Source: Eubacteriales bacterium
Lineage (GTDB): Bacteria > Bacillota > Clostridia > Christensenellales > CAG-138
Assembly (NCBI GenBank): GCA_028703645.1
Contig: JAQVML010000015.1
Span: forward strand, 1 to 10,646
Direction: 5' to 3'
Length of the DNA stretch: 10,646 nucleotides
Positions 5,721 to 10,646 of the stretch are shown here, one piece after another (positions within the stretch are counted from its first letter, which is position 1; each line of letters begins with the position of its first letter). The position numbers were made by a program, and so were the translations under genes. The notes beneath the pieces are model-generated. The model did not search any database. It worked only from the letters and a program-made list of their open reading frames with translations, and was not told the DNA's origin.

Positions 5721-6272
5721 TCATAGTTTTCCCACGCAGCGGACTTCCTCCAGAGGAACTTCGATGGTCTCCGTTTGGCGCGTGCCATCCCGCAGGAGAC
5801 CTTGCGATTCGTAAAACGAGACCGCGCGGTGGTTTTCCTCCAGCACCCAGCAGCAGAGGCGAAGAAAGCCAGCCTTTGCGGTCTCCTCTTTCAAATGATT
5901 GAGCAGCATCGTGCCGTAGCCTTTGCGCCAGGCCGTGGGCAGAAAATAAAAGAAGCTGAATTCAGCTGCGTCCGGCAAGTCCTCGTTTCGCGCGCGGTGC
6001 AGGCTCGCGGCACCTACCGGAACGCCGTTTTCGCAGAGCACGAAATAGCGCATGTGCAGCACGCGCGCGAGGCCTTCGCGCAGACGATCCGTCTTGCGTT
6101 CTTCCTGCATCGCGTCCAGATAACTCTGCGGAATAATGCCGGCATACGCCGTTTTCCACGCTTCGTTGATGATATGCGCAATGGCGGGAATATCCTCGTC
6201 CGTCGCCAGCCGAATTTCGATGGTTGGCTGCATGCCGCCTCTTTCTTTCGTAAGCATCTTCGTATCAATCAT
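5721..6272 (-). CDS. GNAT-family N-acetyltransferase
   Basis: This 183-residue protein is a GNAT enzyme that transfers an acetyl group from acetyl-CoA to an unknown amine. The acetyl-CoA-binding motif A is WRKGYGTMLLNHL (115-127, with R116, G118, G120), and motif B is ENHRAVSFYESQGL (146-159). The N-terminus IRLATDEDIPAIAHIINEAW is typical. The chosen ATG overlaps the stop of the upstream gene by four bases (ATGA), with AAGGGA 6 bases before it. M14, behind AGAGG, is an alternative and matches the usual family start better. The coupled upstream gene encodes a membrane protein of unknown function. The substrate cannot be told from the sequence; protein or small-molecule targets are both possible. 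Confidence 0.9.
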   Translation of the reverse strand: MIDTKMLTKERGGMQPTIEIRLATDEDIPAIAHIINEAWKTAYAGIIPQSYLDAMQEERKTDRLREGLARVLHMRYFVLCENGVPVGAASLHRARNEDLPDAAEFSFFYFLPTAWRKGYGTMLLNHLKEETAKAGFLRLCCWVLEENHRAVSFYESQGLLRDGTRQTETIEVPLEEVRCVGKL

Positions 6273-6775
6273 GATTTTCCCTTTTGAATTCTTTCTAGAT
6301 TTTCAATCGGTAGACTGCAATACTGCGCAATGACCTGCGGCAGCCCTTTGCGATATTGCAAACCAAACGCGGTCGGCGTATAGTCTGCGCGCATCGGCAT
6401 CCATCTCGGAATCTCTTCCGTGTAAAAACAGATAAAGCAATTCTTCGTGAAACGACCGTATTGGTTGGGATTCAGCGCAATGAGCTGTACCTGTGTCCAG
6501 TCAAGATGATAGGTTGCCTTGCGGGAGAGATAGGTGACGCCGGACGCGTCCAAGAGAAACCGCGCCGCGCCAAAATCAAATTTTTCAATCAACAGCGGAG
6601 AGAGCGCTACGAACAATTGCAACGAGAAAACAAAAATCCAGCTGATCACTTCAGGCGTGGAATCCTCCGGCGAGATTCCGGCGTAGAGAAACAGCCCCAG
6701 CATAGGAAGCGTGAGCAGCTCAATCAGAAGATAAATCCAGAATCGAAGGCGGGGTGAGATCACACGCAGCTGCAT
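6269..6775 (-). CDS. Two-TM membrane protein with PH-like C-terminal part, function unknown
   Basis: I do not recognise this 168-residue protein. It has two predicted membrane segments (about 12-32 and 43-63) and a soluble C-terminal part (about 70-168). The stretch FLLDASGVTYLSRKATYHLDW (start at 73) then VQLIALNP resembles the beta-strand rhythm of bacterial PH-like (YdbT/YcxB-like) domains, in which a 'G-(I/V)-x-Y' strand is followed by an I/L-x-W turn. That comparison is by eye and weak. The ATG follows AGGAAGGG with a 9-base gap. Its stop overlaps the acetyltransferase start by four bases, so the two are almost certainly co-transcribed and translationally coupled. Confidence 0.75.
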   Translation of the reverse strand: MQLRVISPRLRFWIYLLIELLTLPMLGLFLYAGISPEDSTPEVISWIFVFSLQLFVALSPLLIEKFDFGAARFLLDASGVTYLSRKATYHLDWTQVQLIALNPNQYGRFTKNCFICFYTEEIPRWMPMRADYTPTAFGLQYRKGLPQVIAQYCSLPIENLERIQKGKS

Positions 6776-6830
6776 TTTCAGTTACCCTTCCTGACCGTTG
6801 ATAGGATGCCATAACTTGCATTTTATAGTA

Positions 6831-6863
6831 AAAGGACGTCTGCCGCGATAGGAGACGTCCTTT
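6831..6863. terminator. Terminator hairpin downstream of the antiporter gene
   Basis: AAAGGACGTCT (6831-6841) and AGACGTCCTTT (6853-6863) form a perfect 11-bp stem with an 11-base loop. It lies 38 bases past the antiporter stop. In the minus direction the T-run is short (TTTT), then ACTATAAAAT follows. This contains TATAAA, a possible weak -10 for the two-TM gene, without a good -35. Confidence 0.7.
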
Positions 6864-6901
6864 GTTTGGATGAAAAACGCCGTAGGAATCGTAAGAAAGA
6901 A

Positions 6902-8107
6902 TTACTGCGCGGCCGGCGGAGCTGAATGGCCTTTCTTTGGTTCCACCTCGATTTCACCCGCTTTGATGAGCGAAAACTTGGTGACGATTGGCCCGACCAG
7001 CTCGTAGATCAGCGTGGCGCAGAGGATGACGGCCTGAATGGACGCGCCGTACTCCGGCAGCTCTTTGACCACAAGCTGCGCAATACCGATTGCGACGCCA
7101 GCCTGTGGAATGAGCGACATACCAAGATATTTTCGTATCTTGTGAGATGTTTTTGCGATGGTACAGCCGATAAACGCGCCGAAGTATTTTCCGGTGACGC
7201 GGGTGATGATGTAGATGATGCCGATCAACCCGAGAGAAGGCAGCACCGAGACGTTGAGGTCCGCGCCGGAGATCACGAAAAACAACATGAACAGCGGCGG
7301 GGTCCAGGCATCCGCCTGTTCCAGTGTATGAATCGCGTCGTCGCGAAGGTTGACGTAGGTGGCGCCAATCCCCATGCAGAGCAGCAGGTGTGAAAGCCCG
7401 AATTGCTGCGCGAGACCAACGCCGAGCAGAACTGCCGCGATGCTGATCATCAGGCGATTGCTCTTGCTCAGGAAAAAGCGATTCGAGATGGCGACGATGG
7501 CGCCGATCACCGCGCCGGCACCCAGTGAAAGAATGATCTCAAGCAGCGGAGACACGATCGTGCTCATCACGTTGAATGCTTCGCCGTTTTGAATCATCTT
7601 TGCGACGGAGACGGATAACGCATAGGCCATGAGGCCGACGGCATCGTCCATCGCGACGACAGGCAGCAGCGTGCTGGTCAATTCACCCTTGGCGTGGTAT
7701 TGGCGCACGACAAGCAGCGTGGCAGCGGGCGCGGTTGCAGCCGCGATTGCGCCGAGGCAGAGCGCCATCGGTACCGGGAAGCCGAACAGGATGACGACGA
7801 CATCCACCAGGATGACCGCGCCGACCGCTTCGCAGGCGGTGATGATCAAAATCTTGCCGCCGATGGCTTTCAGGTGGGCGAGTTTAAACTCGCTGCCGAT
7901 GGAAAACGCGATGAACCCCAGGGCCGCAACCGTGATGATATCCAGCGTTGCGAGCGCGTCGGCAGAGATGAGTTTGAAACAATAGGGACCGATCAAGAGG
8001 CCTGCGATGAGGTAACCCGTCACATTTGGCAGCTTGATCAGTTTGACGACGCGCGTCATGAGAAGTCCCGCAATCATAGCGAGGGCAATTGTAAATAACG
8101 TATGCAT
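6902..8107 (-). CDS. CPA2-family cation:proton antiporter
   Basis: This 401-residue integral membrane protein has roughly 12 hydrophobic segments, consistent with a monovalent cation/proton antiporter of the CPA2 (KefB/NapA/GerN) group. Diagnostic stretches are LPNVTGYLIAGLLIGP (26-41) and the charged pair in AMDDAVGLMAY (152-162, D154-D155). The latter lies where NapA-type proteins carry their ion-binding aspartates. The C-terminal tail (about 383-401) is hydrophilic and short, with no RCK/TrkA-N domain, unlike KefB/KefC. The ATG is one base after the stop of the PII-like gene. The nearest ribosome binding site (AAGGAG) is 15 bases away, so translation is probably coupled to that gene. The ion (Na+ or K+) cannot be told by eye. 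Confidence 0.92.
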   Translation of the reverse strand: MHTLFTIALAMIAGLLMTRVVKLIKLPNVTGYLIAGLLIGPYCFKLISADALATLDIITVAALGFIAFSIGSEFKLAHLKAIGGKILIITACEAVGAVILVDVVVILFGFPVPMALCLGAIAAATAPAATLLVVRQYHAKGELTSTLLPVVAMDDAVGLMAYALSVSVAKMIQNGEAFNVMSTIVSPLLEIILSLGAGAVIGAIVAISNRFFLSKSNRLMISIAAVLLGVGLAQQFGLSHLLLCMGIGATYVNLRDDAIHTLEQADAWTPPLFMLFFVISGADLNVSVLPSLGLIGIIYIITRVTGKYFGAFIGCTIAKTSHKIRKYLGMSLIPQAGVAIGIAQLVVKELPEYGASIQAVILCATLIYELVGPIVTKFSLIKAGEIEVEPKKGHSAPPAAQ

Positions 8108-8108
8108 G

Positions 8109-8453
8109 TTACTTGTGCGAAACTCCTTCCCAATTCATGACCGGCACGGTGAAGAAAATGCCGGTGTTGGGGGTGTGAAGATCGCCCGCGACGCTGTGAA
8201 TGATATTCTTAACCAACGGAATATCCTCGTCTTTCAGAACGATCATGATCATCTTGTTCGTTTGACGGCAAGGATTGATAAACTGACGAAGCGAGCCGAA
8301 AATCGGCGCGTCCTCATTGTTGCAGGCGCTCAGCGTCGTAAGCATTCCCTGACAATCCACCACCGTAGCACCCTGAAGGCCTGCCTCCAATAACTTGGTA
8401 AAAATCGGCGTTACACTTTCTTCCTGCGTCGTAATATGAACGAATAGTTGCAT
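8109..8453 (-). CDS. PII-like signalling protein paired with antiporter
   Basis: This 114-residue protein has PII size and layout. The N-terminal strand-helix-strand MQLFVHITTQEESVTPIFTK resembles the GlnB start, GATVVDCQGM (28-37) stands where GlnB has its T-loop entry, and the second repeat KMIMIVLKDEDIPLVKNIIH (67-86) leads to GIFFTVPV (97-104), like GlnB's GKIFVLPV. The T-loop region (about 38-66) is divergent, lacks the usual uridylylated tyrosine context and carries C44 and C62. PII-like proteins are trimers that sense nucleotides or small ligands and control enzymes or transporters. Sitting one base before an antiporter gene, this one likely gates that antiporter, replacing the missing RCK domain (inference). 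The ATG has a strong AAAGGAGA site 8 bases away. Confidence 0.75.
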   Translation of the reverse strand: MQLFVHITTQEESVTPIFTKLLEAGLQGATVVDCQGMLTTLSACNNEDAPIFGSLRQFINPCRQTNKMIMIVLKDEDIPLVKNIIHSVAGDLHTPNTGIFFTVPVMNWEGVSHK

Positions 8454-8478
8454 ATACCCATCTCCTTTATCGTTGTGC

Positions 8479-8510
8479 GCAATACGGTATGTTTTGTCAT
8501 ACTGTATTGC
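8479..8510. promoter_or_regulatory. Large inverted repeat upstream of the PII-like/antiporter operon
   Basis: GCAATACGGTATG (8479-8491) and CATACTGTATTGC (8498-8510) are 13-base arms with one mismatch around TTTTGT. The repeat starts 25 bases upstream of the PII-like start codon. It could be an operator for a dimeric regulator or an RNA hairpin. The mismatch is a G-U pair in a plus-strand RNA but an A-C mismatch in the operon's own transcript, which favours a DNA site. I see no convincing promoter pair nearby. Confidence 0.55.
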
Positions 8511-8578
8511 CGCTTGTGAAGCCTGAAGTAATCATAAGAAATAACATAAGAAAACTACGCTTTTTTGCGCCGTTTGTC

Positions 8579-8611
8579 AACAACCACACGCGTAACAAGC
8601 GTGCGGTTGTT
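8579..8611 (-). terminator. Likely terminator of yhaM
   Basis: AACAACCACACGC (8579-8591) and GCGTGCGGTTGTT (8599-8611) pair over 13 positions around a 7-base loop. The single non-Watson-Crick position is a G-U pair in minus-strand RNA but A-C in plus-strand RNA, so the fold suits the yhaM transcript. It lies 32 bases beyond the yhaM stop. The trailing T-run is poor. Confidence 0.5.
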
Positions 8612-8642
8612 GTGATTGCTTGTAATATGATTGGTGATGGCT

Positions 8643-9620
8643 TTACTTGCTATCACCTTTCTTCAAAAATCCGTGTCCGTGGCAAAAGATTTGGCGGTTA
8701 TCCAGCGCCCACTGCCGTTCCGAAAAGGCGCCGACGGAGACGCCGGAAAGCGCGTCAAACATCTCATACATCTTGCTGTCGAGAAGGTCGATCTCCGCGA
8801 GGACTTCCGCCTCCGGAAACATCGGCAGTTTCGGGCTGCCAAACTCCGCCTGACCGTGATGGGCCAGCAGCATATGCTCAACCAGCATGGCGGTGTCTTC
8901 CGGTACGCCAAGCATTTCGCAGGCGGCGGAAACATCCGAAATTCCGATGGTGATGTGACCCACCAGCATGCCGCGCGCGGTGTAGCCGCTCGCAATGCCG
9001 AGCTCGCCCGTCTCCAACTCCTTGAGTTTGCCGATGTCGTGAAGAATTGCGCCGGTATAGACCAGGTCGCCGTCCAGTGCGGGATAGATTTCGATAATCG
9101 ACTTTGCGAGCTTGGTCAGCGTCCAGGTGTGGTGCAGCCAGCCGCCGCGCGTCGCGTGGTGCAGCTTGACTGCGGCGGGATAGAACAAAAGCTTTTCTTT
9201 GTTCTCGCGCATGATGTATTGTACGAGCCTGCGAAGATCGTCGTCCGCGAAATGCTCCGCGAGCGTATAGAGTTCGTCATAGAGCCACTTCGGGTCAAAC
9301 GGCGAGCAGGGCAAAAGCTTTGCCATGTCCACATCGTCCTCCGGCGTGGTGTGGCGAATCTTGTCGATCTTGAGCTGCTCGGTGTCCTTCCAGATGTTGA
9401 CGGAGCCGCGCACCTTCACCACATCGTTTGCGTCAAACACGCCGTGCAGTTCCTTATTATAATCCCAGAGCTTCGCGGCGCAGTCGCCCTCCGAATCGGC
9501 CAGAACGAGATCGAGATACTCCGTTCCTTTGATGTTTGTCTTGACGCTCGCGCTCTTAACGAGGCAAAATCCCTCAAATGTCTGGCCATTGCTTTCATTT
9601 AACAACCGCATGCGGCTCAT
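8643..9620 (-). CDS. yhaM: 3'-5' exoribonuclease YhaM (OB-fold plus HD domain)
   Basis: YhaM is a cytoplasmic metal-dependent 3'-5' exoribonuclease of Firmicutes that trims RNA ends. The 325-residue product is close to the roughly 314 residues of Bacillus subtilis YhaM. An N-terminal OB-fold (about 15-90), with the strand-rich stretches around LDLVLADSEGDCAAKLWD (37-54) and VVKVRGSV (67-74), precedes an HD phosphohydrolase domain. Metal ligands visible are H163/H164, H194-D195 in ILHDIGK (192-198), H222, H254-H255 and D278. The ATG follows AGGGGG with an 8-base gap; M4 is a less likely start. It is transcribed alone, divergently from the unknown gene at 9862, with a candidate terminator at 8579-8611. 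Confidence 0.93.
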   Translation of the reverse strand: MSRMRLLNESNGQTFEGFCLVKSASVKTNIKGTEYLDLVLADSEGDCAAKLWDYNKELHGVFDANDVVKVRGSVNIWKDTEQLKIDKIRHTTPEDDVDMAKLLPCSPFDPKWLYDELYTLAEHFADDDLRRLVQYIMRENKEKLLFYPAAVKLHHATRGGWLHHTWTLTKLAKSIIEIYPALDGDLVYTGAILHDIGKLKELETGELGIASGYTARGMLVGHITIGISDVSAACEMLGVPEDTAMLVEHMLLAHHGQAEFGSPKLPMFPEAEVLAEIDLLDSKMYEMFDALSGVSVGAFSERQWALDNRQIFCHGHGFLKKGDSK

Positions 9621-9667
9621 GGACGTGTCCCCCTTGTTCGATCTAACGGATCAACATACTTTGTAAC

Positions 9668-9698
9668 AGTATACCATATTTATTGCGGGTTCTGACAA
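9668..9698 (-). promoter_or_regulatory. yhaM promoter
   Basis: The minus strand has TTGTCA (complement of 9693-9698), a 19-base spacer and TATACT (complement of 9668-9673), with TGG giving an extended -10. The -35 lies in the loop of a perfect 7-bp inverted repeat, GCGGGTT/AACCCGC (9685-9703), a possible operator. Confidence 0.5.
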
Positions 9699-9753
9699 CC
9701 CGCGCGGAATCGCAGAGAAAAAGCGCCGGTCTGCGCGGAGAAAACCCGGCTCG

Positions 9754-9782
9754 TTGCCGGATTGCCCGCAGTATGGTAAAAT
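9754..9782 (+). promoter_or_regulatory. Promoter of the unknown gene upstream of mnmG
   Basis: TTGCCG (9754-9759), a 17-base spacer and TAAAAT (9777-9782), preceded by TGG (extended -10), predict a start near 9789. This would put all starts before about 9790 out of use. A small hairpin CCGGC/GCCGG (9746-9760) overlaps the -35. Confidence 0.45.
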
Positions 9783-9861
9783 GCGCGTGAGCATCGCGCG
9801 GGGAACCGCAGTTTCGGTTGTCGGAACGAACGATTTTGCGCGCAGAGAAAGCGTGATAAAC

Positions 9862-10380
9862 ATGCTGGGTGAGCATTTTCGAATGAGTAGGCGGATGCAT
9901 CCGTCCGGGCCGGAGCGGTTTCGTTTGTCATATGATCCGCTGTCCGAATTTTATGTGGATTCGGTCGATGGCTCCTACTGGCAAGCATGTACGCTCTTCG
10001 ACTTTGGTTGGGGAAGCGAGCCCGGCTACTACCGATATCCGCTGCCGGAAACAGCAGATTTGGTGGAGCTTTTGCTCACGGCGCAGGCCGAGGACGATTA
10101 CTTTGGTGCGGCGAGCGTTTTGCTGGAAGGTAACGCGGACGAAGTCCTTCCTCAATTGGAAGCGGCGCTGCAAAACACGAAACGATACCCGCTTGCGGCG
10201 CAGCGGCTCGCGGCGGTTGGCCTAAACCGCGCGGTGAACCACAGCGAAATCACGGGAAAGAGCGCGGAGCAAGTACAGGCGGATTTTGCCCACTGGCAAG
10301 CGCTCGCGGACGAGATCGTCCGGATGACGGAGAAACAAAAGACGAGCTGGTGGAGAACGCTGTTCTCGAAAAAACGATAG
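9862..10380 (+). CDS. Unrecognised soluble protein upstream of mnmG
   Basis: I do not recognise this protein. From the chosen ATG it has 172 residues. The N-terminal part (about 1-62) is rich in aromatic residues, with YVDSVDGSYWQACTLFDFGW (31-50) followed by an aromatic SEPGYYRYPLP. The C-terminal part (about 64-160) is helical and alanine/leucine-rich, somewhat like a single HEAT/TPR-type repeat region, and the end SWWRTLFSKKR is aromatic and basic, able to touch a membrane. There is no signal peptide or TM segment. The frame stays open back to 9754, with an ATG at 9781, but the promoter would overlap that start. The ATG at 9862 has only a weak GAGAAAG site. It lies just before mnmG and may be co-transcribed with it. 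Confidence 0.65.
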   Translation: MLGEHFRMSRRMHPSGPERFRLSYDPLSEFYVDSVDGSYWQACTLFDFGWGSEPGYYRYPLPETADLVELLLTAQAEDDYFGAASVLLEGNADEVLPQLEAALQNTKRYPLAAQRLAAVGLNRAVNHSEITGKSAEQVQADFAHWQALADEIVRMTEKQKTSWWRTLFSKKR

Positions 10381-10448
10381 GGAACGAGCACTCCATCACA
10401 AATTTCGATATGGATGAAAACGAAAGGCACGCATTGACGGCAGATAGA

Positions 10449-10646
10449 ATGGAAACAAGTAACTCAAACAACTTTGATATCGTCGTGATCGGCGCAGGGC
10501 ATGCGGGCGTGGAAGCCGCGCTTTCCTGCGCGAGAATGGGGCAAAAGACGCTTCTTTTGACGCTAAATCTGGATTCGGTGGGGCTGATGCCCTGCAATCC
10601 GGCCATCGGCGGCACGGGTAAGGGCCACCTTGTGCGCGAAATCGAC
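10449..10646 (+). CDS. mnmG: tRNA U34 carboxymethylaminomethyl synthesis enzyme MnmG, N-terminus (cut by window edge)
   Basis: MnmG (GidA) is the FAD protein that, with MnmE, modifies the wobble uridine of several tRNAs. The 66 visible residues include the FAD-binding FDIVVIGAGHAGVEAA (9-24, GxGxxG at 15-20) and the family hallmark MPCNPAIGGTGKGHLVREID (47-66). The rest lies beyond the right edge. The start is uncertain. The ATG at 10449 fits the family N-terminus but has a poor ribosome binding site. An in-frame TTG at 10434 follows AAAGG with an ideal 6-base gap, and an ATG at 10410 has none. The frame is open further upstream, into the preceding gene. The identity is secure. Confidence 0.95.
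   Translation, partial: METSNSNNFDIVVIGAGHAGVEAALSCARMGQKTLLLTLNLDSVGLMPCNPAIGGTGKGHLVREID

Noticed and set aside
5775..6757. Plus-strand open frames opposite the GNAT and two-TM genes
   Set aside because: The minus-strand genes have proper starts, coupling and family motifs; the plus frames have none.
8631..9602. Open plus-strand frame of 323 codons opposite yhaM
   Set aside because: It is the shadow of the clearly recognised HD-domain exoribonuclease; no ribosome binding site or family motif.
9826..9840. Third LexA-like site near the unknown gene (CGAACGATTTT)
   Set aside because: Only the left half matches; there is no GTTY half-site at the right spacing.
9643..9988. Small minus-strand frames upstream of yhaM
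   Set aside because: They overlap the yhaM promoter and the start of the unknown plus-strand gene, and lack recognisable motifs.

Overview
The window looks like chromosomal DNA of a fairly GC-rich member of the Clostridia (Firmicutes). The grounds are strong AGGAGG-type ribosome binding sites, Firmicutes-type LexA boxes, TTG starts, and a YhaM-type exoribonuclease. No rRNA, tRNA, insertion sequence or CRISPR array is visible.

Layout from left to right: (1) at 1-156 on the minus strand is the start of a Phd/YefM antitoxin gene that runs off the left edge, with a clear promoter and two helically phased palindromes. (2) uvrA (459-3275, +) is read divergently from a promoter bracketed by two LexA boxes, so this excision-repair gene looks SOS-controlled. 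(3) A DUF218/YdcF-SanA-ElyC-like membrane protein (3456-4304) and uppP (4401-5237) follow on the plus strand, each with its own promoter; both probably serve the cell envelope and its lipid carrier. (4) Between uppP and the next gene, about 5260-5653, lies a compact cassette. It has a 26-residue hydrophobic peptide gene with a structured leader, a bidirectional terminator at the stop codon, and a strong convergent promoter that would make a short RNA of about 80 nt. This is laid out like a type I toxin-antitoxin locus of the Fst/par kind.

(5) On the minus strand a two-TM protein of unknown function and a GNAT acetyltransferase overlap by four bases (6775 to 5721). (6) Also on the minus strand, a PII-like small protein and a CPA2 cation:proton antiporter are separated by one base (8453 to 6902) and probably form a regulator-transporter pair. 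A large inverted repeat lies just upstream of them. (7) yhaM (9620-8643, -) encodes an OB-fold plus HD-domain 3'-5' exoribonuclease. (8) Divergently on the plus strand are an unrecognised 172-residue protein (9862-10380) and the start of mnmG, the tRNA uridine-5-carboxymethylaminomethyl enzyme, which runs off the right edge.

The most interesting part is the cassette at 5260-5653. The predicted mRNA and the predicted convergent RNA carry the same two sequence blocks, GGGGAAGCC and GG(G/A)CGGC(C/T)ACCTC. The second block includes a sequence that can pair with the peptide gene's ribosome binding site, which suggests a specific regulatory mechanism. All promoter, RNA and folding statements were read by eye and not computed.
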